Source: Helicobacter sp. MIT 05-5294
Lineage (GTDB): Bacteria; Campylobacterota; Campylobacteria; Campylobacterales; Helicobacteraceae
Direction: 5' to 3'
DNA: 64,000 nucleotides
NCBI RefSeq assembly: GCF_000765675.1
Contig: NZ_JRPA02000007.1
Span: 1 to 64,000, forward strand
The position numbers were made by a program, and so were the translations under genes. Under the pieces are notes generated by a model. That model saw only the letters and a program-made list of their open reading frames with translations, had not been told where the DNA came from and searched no databases. Below, in pieces: positions 36,333-45,154 of this stretch. Each line of letters opens with the position of its first letter. The first letter of the stretch is position 1.

Positions 36333-39300
36333 GTTTGCTCCTAAAAGATGCAATAAATTCGCTTAATCTTGCAAAATAAGTATAGAATAGTGGGATAAAG
36401 AAAGTCGCGATAAAAGTCGCGGCTAACATTCCTCCAATTACCCCTGTCCCAATCGCATGACGACTAGCCGCCCCTGCTCCTGTGCTAATCGCAAGAGGAA
36501 AAACACCAATAGTAAATGCAAGAGAAGTCATTACAATCGGGCGGAATCTAAGTCTAGCTGCTTCTACTGCGGAATCATAAATATCTTTGCCCTCATACTC
36601 ACGCGCTTGCATTGCAAATTCAATAATCAAAATCGCATTTTTTGCCGCTAACGCAATGAGTGTAATCAAGCCAACTTGGAAGTAAATATCATTATTTAAG
36701 CCTCTAAGCCAAGTTGCAAAAATCGCCCCAAATACCGCAAATGGCACAGCAGTAACAACTGCTAAAGGCATAAGCCATCGCTCGTATTGTGCCGCTAGAA
36801 TCAAGAATACAAACACAAGCCCAAATACAAAAGCCACCGCACCCGTTCCGCTACTTGCCTTTTCTTGATAAGAACTTCCGGAGAATGCCACAGAATATCC
36901 TTCTGGCAATACTTCTTCTGCCACTTGTTCAATCGCCAAAAGTGCGTCCCCTGATGAATAGCCTTGTGTAGCATCTCCCATAAGTTTCGCTGCAGGGAAA
37001 AGGTTGAATCTCTCCAAAATATCCGGACCAATCACGCGCTCATAACTGACCAATGCGCTAATTGGGACTAATTCCCCATTGGTGGAGCGCACAAAAACAT
37101 TGCGCAAATCTTCCGGAGTTTCCCTAAAGGGGCTTTCAGATTGGATATTTACCTTATAAGTGCGCCCAAAAAGGTTAAAGTCATTGACATAATACGCGCC
37201 AAAAGTCGCTTGAAGTGTTGTAAAGACATCACTAACATTCACGCCCATAGCCTTAGCCTTTTCTCTGTCCAAATCCACATAATATTGTGGCACATTCACA
37301 CTTAAAGTCGTGCGCACTCCTGTAAGCTCTGGACGCTTTTGCGCTGCCTCTAAAACTAGCTGTGTGGCTTTTTGCAATTCTTCTGTGGAAGCACCGGTGC
37401 GGCTTTGGATATACATTTCAAACCCATCAGTCAAGCTAAGCCCCATAATTGGCGGAGGATTCAGTGCAAAAATAATCGCATTGGGATATTGCATTAATTG
37501 CCCTGTAAATTCACCTGCTAAGGCTTGGGAACTCTGATTTGCTTGTTTTCTTTGTTTCCAATCTTCTAGCTGGACAAACGCAGTCGCTCCATGGCTTCTC
37601 ACCGCACTTGAAATCATATCATAACCCGACAAAGTCAAAACGCCTTCAATATTTGGATTATCTAAAACATATTTTCCGACAAAATCCACCATTTCTGTTG
37701 TTTTGCTCTTAGCAGTAGCGGGGGGTAGTTGCATAGAAACCAACAGGATTCCTTTATCTTCTGATGGCACAAGCCCTGTTGGCACACGCGTAAAAAGCCC
37801 AACCGTAATAGCAAGTAATCCAAAAAACAACAACACATACAAAGTGCCTCTACGAATCGTATGCGCGACTTTATCGGTGAATTTATGTGTAAGCCAATCA
37901 AAGAAATTATTAAATTTCTTCACAATATAAAAAGGCTTGGGTTCTTTGGTTTTAAGAATCGAAACGCAAAGTGCGGGCGTGAGCGTCAAAGCAACAAATC
38001 CTGAAATCACAACGGATACGACAATAGTAATCGCGAATTGCTTATAAATTTCTCCCGAGAATCCTCCGATAAATGCCACCGGGATAAACACTGCTGAAAG
38101 CACTAGCACAATGGCAATTACCGGGCTTTGAATCTCCTCCATTGCTTTAATTGTCGCGTCTTTAACGCTAAGCTTCTCGGTATGAATCAACCGCTCCACA
38201 TTTTCAATCACGATAATCGCATCATCTACTACGATTCCAATAGCAAGAATCAAACCAAAAAGTGTCAAGAGGTTAATAGAGAATCCCAACAAATACATTC
38301 CCGCAAAAGAACCAATAATAGAAACCGGCACCGCAATGACGGGGATAATCGTCGCTCGGAAATTCTGCAAGAAGAAATAAATAACAATTACAACTAGAAT
38401 AATGGCTTCTATAAAAGTCTTAATCACTTCCCCAATAGAAACTTTTACGAATTTCGTTGTATCATAAGGCACTGCGTATTGCATACCATCAGGGAAAGAC
38501 CTAGAAAGCTCCTCTAGCTTTTGAGATACACCATCTGCGACATTAAGCGCATTTGCTCCGGGCTGTAAGAAAACCCCAAAAGCAACCGCTGGTTTCATCT
38601 TATAAAAGCCTGAAACACTATAATCTTCCGCCCCCAATTCAATGCGTGCAAGATCTTTTAAACGCAAAGCAGAACCATCATCATTGGTTTGAATTAAAAT
38701 CTCTTCAAACTCTTTTGCGTCGCTAAAACGCCCTTTTGTTGTAACGCTATAGGTAAATTCCAAATCACTGCGCACCGGCTCACTTCCAAAATACCCCGCA
38801 GCAAATTGTGAGTTTTGCTCCTGCACTCGTGCAATGACCTCGGAGGGCGTGAGATTGTATTTAAGCAATTTATCTGGAGAAAGCCAAATACGCATAGAGT
38901 AATCTTGCAAACCAAACAAAGTCGCATCTCCAACACCCGGTACACGCTTAAGCTCATCTAAGATGTTGATAGAAACATAGTTGGCAATATAAGTAATATC
39001 TTGATTGGGTAAATCAGAATACACCGCATAAACCGCTAGAATCGTGGAGCTTCTCTTATCCACCGTTACCCCATAGCGTTGCACTTCTTGAGGCAATTTA
39101 CTCAACACTGCTTGAACGCGGTTATTGACATTAATCGTTGCTTGGTCAGGGTCTGTTTCTTGAGTGAAATAGACATTAATACTCAAAGAACCACTAGAAG
39201 TAGAGGAGCTTTGCATATAAATCATGTTCTCCACCCCATTGATGCTATCTTCAAGCACACTCGCCACATTACGCGAAATCGTTTCCGCACTCGCACCCGG

Positions 39301-39450
39301 ATAAGTCGCCTGCACTACAACTTGCGGAGGCGTTACTTGCGGATACTCTTCTACCGCTAAAGAAAAGGCGGATAAAGCACCTGAAATCACGATGATAATA
39401 GACATTACCATCGCCAAAACAGGGCGTTCTATAAAAAACTTAGAAAACAT
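36325..39450 (-). CDS. cmeB: RND multidrug efflux transporter (CmeB/AcrB type)
   Basis: The inner-membrane proton-driven pump, 1041 residues, HAE1 family. The N-terminus MFSKFFIERPVLAMVMSIII, the proton-relay LAIGIVVDDAIIVIENVER and FEMYIQSRTGAST in the porter domain are typical of AcrB/CmeB. Twelve transmembrane helices are expected in two halves, with the second VGLITLIALAAKNAILIIEF. Predicted substrates by family are bile salts, dyes and antibiotics. It sits between cmeA and cmeC. Confidence 0.95.
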   Translation of the reverse strand: MFSKFFIERPVLAMVMSIIIVISGALSAFSLAVEEYPQVTPPQVVVQATYPGASAETISRNVASVLEDSINGVENMIYMQSSSTSSGSLSINVYFTQETDPDQATINVNNRVQAVLSKLPQEVQRYGVTVDKRSSTILAVYAVYSDLPNQDITYIANYVSINILDELKRVPGVGDATLFGLQDYSMRIWLSPDKLLKYNLTPSEVIARVQEQNSQFAAGYFGSEPVRSDLEFTYSVTTKGRFSDAKEFEEILIQTNDDGSALRLKDLARIELGAEDYSVSGFYKMKPAVAFGVFLQPGANALNVADGVSQKLEELSRSFPDGMQYAVPYDTTKFVKVSIGEVIKTFIEAIILVVIVIYFFLQNFRATIIPVIAVPVSIIGSFAGMYLLGFSINLLTLFGLILAIGIVVDDAIIVIENVERLIHTEKLSVKDATIKAMEEIQSPVIAIVLVLSAVFIPVAFIGGFSGEIYKQFAITIVVSVVISGFVALTLTPALCVSILKTKEPKPFYIVKKFNNFFDWLTHKFTDKVAHTIRRGTLYVLLFFGLLAITVGLFTRVPTGLVPSEDKGILLVSMQLPPATAKSKTTEMVDFVGKYVLDNPNIEGVLTLSGYDMISSAVRSHGATAFVQLEDWKQRKQANQSSQALAGEFTGQLMQYPNAIIFALNPPPIMGLSLTDGFEMYIQSRTGASTEELQKATQLVLEAAQKRPELTGVRTTLSVNVPQYYVDLDREKAKAMGVNVSDVFTTLQATFGAYYVNDFNLFGRTYKVNIQSESPFRETPEDLRNVFVRSTNGELVPISALVSYERVIGPDILERFNLFPAAKLMGDATQGYSSGDALLAIEQVAEEVLPEGYSVAFSGSSYQEKASSGTGAVAFVFGLVFVFLILAAQYERWLMPLAVVTAVPFAVFGAIFATWLRGLNNDIYFQVGLITLIALAAKNAILIIEFAMQAREYEGKDIYDSAVEAARLRFRPIVMTSLAFTIGVFPLAISTGAGAASRHAIGTGVIGGMLAATFIATFFIPLFYTYFARLSEFIASFRSKHD

Positions 39451-39462
39451 TTAGAACCCCTC

Positions 39463-40587
39463 TTAAGGCTTTGGTGATTGGTTGATAGGCGTTACAGCAG
39501 CACCGGGTCGTATTTTGATTAACTGACTAGTAATCACAACATCACCATCATTTAAACCACTCTTAATAATCACATTGTTGCCTACATTATAACCCAAAAC
39601 TACCGGAGTTTGTTGCGCTTTGCCATCAACAAATTTATACACATAACTTCCTTTAGCGTCTTGCATTAATGCAACTTGTGGAATCACAATGGAATCTTTC
39701 GCGACGATTCCCTCTAAACGAATGCGCGAAAACTCTCCGGGAACTAGCAAATGCTCGGGATTCTCCACAATCGCACGCGCTTTAATCGTCGCAGTGCTTG
39801 CTTCTAAAACACTATCAATAAAATCTAGTTTCCCCTCCCTTTCATAAGGCATTCCATCGGGCATAAGATAAATGGCTTTGACATTTTCATAATTCAAAGT
39901 GCGCACAAAATAATAATCATTGCTTGGAATTGAAAATTCTGCATGGATAGGATCTAACTGCGTGATTGTAGTTAGCACATTGTCCGCGCCTGTTTTCCCT
40001 ACTAAATCCCCAATATCATAACGCTTCATACTAATCTTGCCACTTGCAGGTGCAATCACATCGGTATAGCCCAAATCAATCATCGCATTATCCAAATTCG
40101 CCTTAGCACTTGCCACAGCCGCACTTGCTTCTTCATAAGTAGATTGTGCTAAATCGTATTCTTTTGGGCTAAGAGCTTTTTTTTCAAAGAGTGCTTTTGC
40201 TCTTTTCCAATCACGACTTGCAGCCCTTAAATTCGCTTGAGCAGTAAGCAACTGCGCTTTTGCCATATTTACATTTGCTTGATATTTCGCTGGGTCAATC
40301 TTAAAAAGCTTATCACCCTCTTTAACAAGGCTTCCTTCAACGAAATTTTGAGCCAACAATGTCCCTTCAACACGCGCATAAATCTCTACACTTTGCAAAC
40401 TTGTAAGTTTGGAGGGGTATTCAAAGCTAATTTGCACATCTTGAACTTGCACTTTATGAGTATTTACGGGGATTGTCATATTCTGTTGTTGCGCATTGGT
40501 TTTATCTTCTTTAGAGCAACCCATAAATAAAACAACACCACAAAATACACCCAAAAATAATTTAACAAACATTTTCAGATTCTTCAT
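39463..40587 (-). CDS. cmeA: Periplasmic adaptor lipoprotein of an RND pump (CmeA type)
   Basis: The membrane-fusion subunit that links CmeB and CmeC. The signal peptide ends MGC (Cys24), making it a lipoprotein. Residues about 60-110 and 170-200 form the lipoyl half-motifs (EIYARVEGTLLAQNFVEGS and DVIAPASGKISM) on either side of a helical hairpin. 374 residues. It is the first gene of the operon, downstream of two palindromes. Confidence 0.92.
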   Translation of the reverse strand: MKNLKMFVKLFLGVFCGVVLFMGCSKEDKTNAQQQNMTIPVNTHKVQVQDVQISFEYPSKLTSLQSVEIYARVEGTLLAQNFVEGSLVKEGDKLFKIDPAKYQANVNMAKAQLLTAQANLRAASRDWKRAKALFEKKALSPKEYDLAQSTYEEASAAVASAKANLDNAMIDLGYTDVIAPASGKISMKRYDIGDLVGKTGADNVLTTITQLDPIHAEFSIPSNDYYFVRTLNYENVKAIYLMPDGMPYEREGKLDFIDSVLEASTATIKARAIVENPEHLLVPGEFSRIRLEGIVAKDSIVIPQVALMQDAKGSYVYKFVDGKAQQTPVVLGYNVGNNVIIKSGLNDGDVVITSQLIKIRPGAAVTPINQSPKP

Positions 40588-40617
40588 TTTTCCTACTTTT
40601 TATTGAAATTTTATTCC

Positions 40618-40641
40618 AAAGCATAGGATTTTATATGCTTT
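40618..40641 (-). promoter_or_regulatory. cmeABC -10 region inside an inverted repeat
   Basis: Minus-strand TATAAAAT (40627-40634) is a likely -10 box, about 40 bases before the cmeA ATG. It is embedded in an eight-base inverted repeat, AAAGCATA with TATGCTTT, separated by eight bases. A protein bound here would block RNA polymerase. Confidence 0.45.
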
Positions 40642-40668
40642 GTTTGACTTAAAAAAGAACTTCTTACA

Positions 40669-40694
40669 ATTTGTGTAATTGAAATTACACAAAT
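40669..40694 (-). promoter_or_regulatory. Perfect 26-bp palindrome upstream of cmeABC (candidate CmeR-type operator)
   Basis: Left arm ATTTGTGTAATT, two-base spacer, right arm exactly complementary. The inner 16 bases TGTAATTGAAATTACA match the CmeR site I remember from C. jejuni, TGTAATAAATATTACA, at all 12 arm positions. It lies about 35 bases upstream of the inferred -10 box, so it would cover the -35 region. The candidate regulator is the TetR gene at 6201-6947. Confidence 0.7.
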
Positions 40695-40780
40695 CAAACG
40701 CGCAATTTTAGCTAGAAAAACCTTAAAAAACTAAAAAATTAGAATCTTGAATCGATAAAAAATAGTAAAAATCGTGCAAA

Positions 40781-41437
40781 CTAATCCAAAATAGCTTTTC
40801 CTCCTATTTTTTCCAAACATTTTACATTTTTATGAATCTTGGCTAATAATTGCTCGTATTCTTGGCAAATGCACTCGGCGGCACTTCGCAATCCCAAACC
40901 AATTCCCTCCAAAGTTTTGTCCGCCAAACGCGCACTAGAAGAAATATCATGCAAGATTTTATTGGCATAAATTGCGTCTTGTTTTTTGCCAAGCTTTAGC
41001 GTCAAAAGGCTGACTAATTCACCATTTTTTTGCATTAATTTTAAAACCTCCAAAATCTCTGCCAAATCCACTTGCACAAGTGCAAAATCTTCTTTTAAGG
41101 TTTGTGCTTTTGTATGCAAAATCGCTAATAAATTGCAAATTTCTATTTGGGATTCTTCATTTTTTGAATCCTTGTTTTTGGGCATTTTAATCTTATTGCA
41201 ATCATTAAGTAAGTTTTTAAGATGAATCTCAAATTCCATAAGTTTTGACATAAGATTATGCGAAAGTGCCTCAAAATTCTTTTCATGGCTTTTATTGTGT
41301 AAATTTTTATCTTGCAATTCCTGAATGGATTGGTGAAAAGATTCGTTATCCATTGCATTATTATCAAACTCTATTGCTTTTAAACGCAAATGCTTAATCT
41401 GTGCCTCGTAATGCTGTTTTAATGCTTGTATTAACAT
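40781..41437 (-). CDS. Helical, coiled-coil protein of unknown function
   Basis: I do not recognise a family. The 218 residues are charged and predicted helical, without signal peptide or membrane segment. Heptad-like stretches occur about residues 1-80 and 110-170. C-terminal DISSSARLADKTLEGIGLGLRSAAE looks amphipathic. It could be a chaperone of the flagellar-export type or a methyl-accepting-like fragment, but nothing decides this. AAGGAAAG precedes the ATG. It is read toward the cmeABC promoter and does not appear to be part of that operon. Confidence 0.6.
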   Translation of the reverse strand: MLIQALKQHYEAQIKHLRLKAIEFDNNAMDNESFHQSIQELQDKNLHNKSHEKNFEALSHNLMSKLMEFEIHLKNLLNDCNKIKMPKNKDSKNEESQIEICNLLAILHTKAQTLKEDFALVQVDLAEILEVLKLMQKNGELVSLLTLKLGKKQDAIYANKILHDISSSARLADKTLEGIGLGLRSAAECICQEYEQLLAKIHKNVKCLEKIGGKAILD

Positions 41438-41999
41438 TTCTTTCCTTGATAAATTAAAACCAAAATCTACGCGTTGTTAGATTGGGATAAATTGGAAATT
41501 TTAAAATGGCTAAAAATATCTGTATCAAGGATTTTTTAGATGAAAAGCTAGAGAGATTCCACGCAAAAAACAAAAATGTAAGATTTGCACGATTGCTAAA
41601 TTGCAAATTAGATTCTTGGCTTCTAAAAAAGCCCCCCCCCCCCGCTAACCTTTGCAGGTTTTAGACTAAAGGATTGCCAAATTTTCCTTTGCATTATTGT
41701 TGCCATTGTTTGCCCAAATTTTAAAAACATTCCATTCCTTAACCAACTCAAATTTTCTATTAAATCTTAGAATGAAATTCTAGGACAAAAAGACAAGTGA
41801 GATTGTTTATTATAAAAAAATCAAAATTAAAGATTCCTAAAAACTGCGTCTTTGTGCTATTTTAGAATTTCATCAAAGCCTTATAATAATCAATAATATA
41901 AAAGAATATGCGGGATTTAACGATAAACACAATGTGATGATAATTTTGAACAACAAAACTTTGTGGATTTTGAGAGATTGGGAGTAAAAAACATTAGAG
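41438..41999. other. 562-base region with no intact gene: G tract and gene remnants
   Basis: I see no complete gene here. On the minus strand 41666-41779 a 37-codon piece reads RFNRKFELVKEWNVFKIWAN and ends at TAG; it looks like the true C-terminus of a lost protein. It is followed by the G12 tract. On the plus strand 41506-41664 a 52-codon frame opens at an ATG and runs through the tract as four prolines, but it matches nothing I know. The region is probably the relic of a phase-variable locus next to tRNA genes, a common insertion site. Confidence 0.5.
41632..41643 (-). repeat. Orphan poly-G tract of 12
   Basis: Twelve C on the plus strand (G on the minus). Both it and the tract at 21362-21373 are preceded on the G strand by GGTTAGC. 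No intact frame uses it. Confidence 0.85.
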
Positions 42000-42076
42000 T
42001 GGTACGCCCGGAGGAATTCGAATCCCCGACCTACAGGACCGCAACCTGTTGCTCTATCCAGCTGAGCTACGGACGC
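42000..42076 (-). tRNA. tRNA-Arg (anticodon GCG)
   Basis: Complete cloverleaf of 77 bases with encoded CCA. The anticodon stem ACAGG/CCTGT encloses the loop TTGCGGT, giving GCG, which reads CGC and CGU. The D arm AGCTCAGCTGGATAGAGC and the T arm GGGATTCGAATTCC are canonical. The first acceptor pair is a G-U. Confidence 0.93.
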
Positions 42077-42081
42077 ACAAA

Positions 42082-42157
42082 TGGTGGAGTGTAGGAGGAT
42101 CGAACTCCTGACCTCAACGCTGCCAGCGTTGCGCTCTCCCAGCTGAGCTAACACCCC
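42082..42157 (-). tRNA. tRNA-Ala (anticodon GGC)
   Basis: 76 bases with encoded CCA. The acceptor GGGGTGT pairs with ACACTCC, and the anticodon stem CAACG/CGTTG holds CTGGCAG, so the anticodon is GGC. The gap to tRNA-Arg is only five bases, so the two form one transcript. Confidence 0.94.
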
Positions 42158-42215
42158 TACACTTAGTTAAAAGGCGCAATTATAGCAAATAAAGCTTAAA
42201 TTAAATTTTAAGCTT

Positions 42216-42809
42216 TTACAAAGTGCGCAAATAGCTTTCTATAGCACTTTGCAATTCCTCCAAAGTGCCGTAATTTTCAATCACATCACTTGCCATTACG
42301 CGTTTATCTTCTAAAGAAATCTGCGATTCTATGCGTTTTAATGCTTCCTCTTCGCTTAAATGATTGCGCTCTTGGAGGCGTTTAAGCTGTAATTCTTTAG
42401 TCGTATAAATCAACAAAGAACGCGAAATCGGGTAAGAGTTGGTTTCAAAAAACAAAGGAATATCTACGAAATACGGAATCCCTTTGCTCTCTTGCATTTG
42501 CGCTTGGGATAAAATCTCTTCTCTAATTTTTGGGTGCAAAATAGATTCCAACTTTTGCCGCGCGTTTTTGTTAGAAAACACAATTGCGCCTAATTTTTGG
42601 CGATCAATCTTTGAAGAATCCAAATCCCTGTCTTTTAAAATTCCCTCTCCAAAAGCTCTAACAACTTCTTCTGCACTAGATTCTAGCTTCTGATGTGCAA
42701 TCTCATCAGCACAAATAATATGGTATCCATAAAGTTTTAATAGCGAAGCCGCCGTGCTTTTGCCGCTTGCGATTCCACCGGTTAATGCGATTGCAAGGCT
42801 AAGATTCAA
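42216..42809 (-). CDS. coaE: Dephospho-CoA kinase
   Basis: Final step of coenzyme A synthesis. Walker A GGIASGKST is at residues 11-19, CADEIAHQKL and the lid region LKRLQERNHLSEEEALKRI follow, and IENYGTLEELQ is the usual C-terminal motif. 197 residues. Its ATG overlaps the speE stop (ATGA), the pair order recalled from H. pylori. Confidence 0.95.
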   Translation of the reverse strand: MNLSLAIALTGGIASGKSTAASLLKLYGYHIICADEIAHQKLESSAEEVVRAFGEGILKDRDLDSSKIDRQKLGAIVFSNKNARQKLESILHPKIREEILSQAQMQESKGIPYFVDIPLFFETNSYPISRSLLIYTTKELQLKRLQERNHLSEEEALKRIESQISLEDKRVMASDVIENYGTLEELQSAIESYLRTL

Positions 42810-43609
42810 TTTCTAGCTACCCCAAAAAGTGCGGTTTTAATGGCTTTTGGCAAAACAAACGCGCTTTCGTGCAAATTGGCGTGATAATATTGCAATCCCT
42901 CCAACATATCCGCGCGTTGGAGTTGAATATCTGCTGTGGGGTGGTAAGCTTTAGAAGCAAAAATATAACAATCTTGCAAAGGCGACAGAGGTGCAAAACA
43001 AGGCATTTTCACCCTAAAATCTTCTAAGGATTCTAATAACTTCTTGACCTCCAAAGTCTCTAATAAAATCTGTGGAGATTTTATCATCAAGATTCCTTTT
43101 GCGTCCAATAATTCTTGATAATCCTGTGCTTTTTGTGCGGAATCCAAAAACAAGATAATATCATAATGGGCTTTGCTTTCTTCTCTGTTTTGCGCTAAAA
43201 ACTCTTCGCTTTTTTGTGGTATCAGCGTAAAACGCGGGGATTCTAAAACTTGTTTATAATGCGGCAAAAACCCGATAAGAGATTCTAAAACTTTCAAATC
43301 AAATTGCAAAAAATCTACGGACAAATCCTCGTGGCGCAAAAACTCAAAGGCAATTTCCAAGTTAAAACTTCCCGCAATCAATACGCGCCTAGGCTCTTTG
43401 TGAGAACAAGCAAGAATGTGCGCCAAAAACTCACTTTGCACACAAAGGAGATTCTGAAGCAACATTCCCTCATCTAAAAGCGCGATTTGCCCAAAAGCTT
43501 CCGAGTTAAAAAGCTCTAGCGTATGCCTTTCTCCTTTGATTTCGTGAAGTTTGTTTTCTATTTTATATTCTTGTTGAAATTTATCATTATAGGATTTTGT
43601 AACCCACAT
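42806..43609 (-). CDS. speE: Spermidine synthase, divergent Helicobacter type
   Basis: SpeE transfers an aminopropyl group from decarboxylated AdoMet to putrescine. The usual GGGDG loop is replaced by LIAGSFNLE, the kind of divergence I recall for H. pylori SpeE, and the downstream SVDFLQFDLKVLESLIGFLPHY shows the nucleotide-binding strand. The C-terminal AVAxPLSPLQDCYIFASK-type stretch is retained. Because the substrate loop is so altered, substrate specificity is less sure than the fold. 267 residues; overlaps coaE by four bases. Confidence 0.85.
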   Translation of the reverse strand: MWVTKSYNDKFQQEYKIENKLHEIKGERHTLELFNSEAFGQIALLDEGMLLQNLLCVQSEFLAHILACSHKEPRRVLIAGSFNLEIAFEFLRHEDLSVDFLQFDLKVLESLIGFLPHYKQVLESPRFTLIPQKSEEFLAQNREESKAHYDIILFLDSAQKAQDYQELLDAKGILMIKSPQILLETLEVKKLLESLEDFRVKMPCFAPLSPLQDCYIFASKAYHPTADIQLQRADMLEGLQYYHANLHESAFVLPKAIKTALFGVARN

Positions 43610-43684
43610 ATTTTATCCTTTTGGAAATCTTAAAACCTAAAGCCTATTGTAATTTTGATAAATTTATCTTTAAACTTTATCTAT

Positions 43685-44221
43685 TTAATTCAAGACCAAA
43701 TAAAAATCTTTGCCAATAAAGAAAATTTTACTCATTCCCTTAACTTCTTCAACCACAAGAATCTTTGTCTTAGCATTCAAGAAATTTTGCGTGATAATAT
43801 CCTCTTGCTCCATCACTCTTGGTTCGCACATTTTGCGCGTCATTCCAACAGAGTCTGGGGTAAAAAAGTTTTCTTCAATCCTAAAGCTACCAAAGAAATT
43901 ATTACAACCAAAAGTTCCATTGATTTGATTATTAGAGAATCGCAAAATAGGAGGATTCTCCTCTCGCACCAAAGTTTTTGTTTCGCCTTGATAATGATAA
44001 GAACTCACTTTCCATTCTTCTTTGGATTCCAAAATCTTTTTAAAGTCTATTTCCTCGCAATTCTTTGCGGTGTTAGTTTCTTGATTAAAACACTGCTCAA
44101 ATCCTAATTCATTAGGCGTAATGGCACTTTTCGCACACCCGCTTATGAAACCTGCTGCACTCATTACCATACAAAACACACCGATTTTAAGACACTTTTT
44201 TAACGCTTCTTCTTTTTTCAT
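43685..44221 (-). CDS. META-domain (HslJ-like) lipoprotein
   Basis: The signal sequence ends ISGC (Cys29), so this is an outer- or inner-membrane lipoprotein. The META domain is shown by NGTFGCNNFFGSFRI followed by VGMTRKMCEPRVMEQE. Family members such as HslJ are heat-induced and linked with resistance to some antibiotics, but the function is poorly known. 178 residues. It lies nine bases after the SurA-like gene in the same direction, so an envelope role is plausible. Confidence 0.82.
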   Translation of the reverse strand: MKKEEALKKCLKIGVFCMVMSAAGFISGCAKSAITPNELGFEQCFNQETNTAKNCEEIDFKKILESKEEWKVSSYHYQGETKTLVREENPPILRFSNNQINGTFGCNNFFGSFRIEENFFTPDSVGMTRKMCEPRVMEQEDIITQNFLNAKTKILVVEEVKGMSKIFFIGKDFYLVLN

Positions 44222-44230
44222 TTCTCGCCT

Positions 44231-45097
44231 TTAATGCAAACGCACAATATTGACTTTAGCATTGGAGCGCAACTTTTCAAAGTATTCATAAATCAAATAA
44301 TCCTCTTTTTGTTCCATTATTTTTTGCAATACTACATTGCGCACACTCTCATAGGGCAAAAGTGCGGGGTTATTTTTGGCTTGAATCAAAAACACAACAA
44401 AATCATCAGAGACGGGAAAAATCGGCGTGAATCTTCCAATTGCTCCTTGTGTGAAAGCCTGAACGATTTGTGGGTGCAATTCAATCGTCTGCAAAACCTC
44501 ATTCGTTTTTTGCACATTCTGTGGAATCGCTTTACCATTGGTTTGGACTACCTTTTCAAGGGCTTTTGCGTCTTTGCTAGAATACTTCACCACATCAATG
44601 CTTTGTGGGATAGAAAACTCTTGTGTGTGCGTGTTGTAGTAGCCCTCAAGCTCCCTTTCATCTACCATTCGCAAACCCTCTTGCGTGATAGATTGGTATA
44701 ACTTCCGTTTTTGTAGATTATGCTTGATTTCTTCTTTATAATGCTCCCAATTCCCGCCATTTCCTTGAATATAGTTTCGCACTTGTTCTAGCGTGGCTTG
44801 TTTTTGCTTTGCGATTCTTGCAATCTCATCTTCAATCTCTATATCATTGACGACAATTTTTCTTCTATCAATCTCTTCTTTATGCAAACGATCGTTGATT
44901 AACAAATCTATCGCGATTTGTTGCGTAACCTTATCGCGTTGTTGAATCTTATAAACTTCCATTAAAGTAACTGGATAATCATTTACGAAAAAAGCGATTC
45001 CATTGACAAGCGAGGGCGCAGCAAAAAGACTAGAACTCGCCAAAATACCAAAACTAGCGAGGCAAAGCAATTTCAGATTCCATTTGTTTTTTATCAT
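44231..45097 (-). CDS. Periplasmic SurA/PEB4-like peptidyl-prolyl isomerase or chaperone
   Basis: The signal peptide is MIKNKWNLKLLCLASFGI then SSSLFAA. VNGIAFFVNDYPVTLMEV is the SurA-N start, and helical QQIAIDLLINDRLHKEEID follows. A parvulin-like region (about residues 165-255) has the framework TQEFSIPQSIDVVKYSS, IGRFTPIFPVSDDFVVFLI but is short. The layout recalls Cj1289 of C. jejuni, a SurA-like chaperone for outer-membrane proteins. 288 residues. Confidence 0.82.
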   Translation of the reverse strand: MIKNKWNLKLLCLASFGILASSSLFAAPSLVNGIAFFVNDYPVTLMEVYKIQQRDKVTQQIAIDLLINDRLHKEEIDRRKIVVNDIEIEDEIARIAKQKQATLEQVRNYIQGNGGNWEHYKEEIKHNLQKRKLYQSITQEGLRMVDERELEGYYNTHTQEFSIPQSIDVVKYSSKDAKALEKVVQTNGKAIPQNVQKTNEVLQTIELHPQIVQAFTQGAIGRFTPIFPVSDDFVVFLIQAKNNPALLPYESVRNVVLQKIMEQKEDYLIYEYFEKLRSNAKVNIVRLH

Positions 45098-45154
45098 TGG
45101 GGATTCCTAAGAGTAAATTTTACGCAATTTTAGCAGAATCTCTTTAGGATTTCA

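Noticed and set aside
41506-41664. Plus-strand 52-codon frame through the C12 tract as four prolines, with GGAA before its ATG
   Set aside because: No similarity to anything I know, and the minus-strand remnant next to it looks more like real protein. Kept only as a note within the gap entry.
41873-42154. Minus-strand 93-codon frame across the tRNA pair
   Set aside because: It consists mainly of two tRNA genes read as protein.
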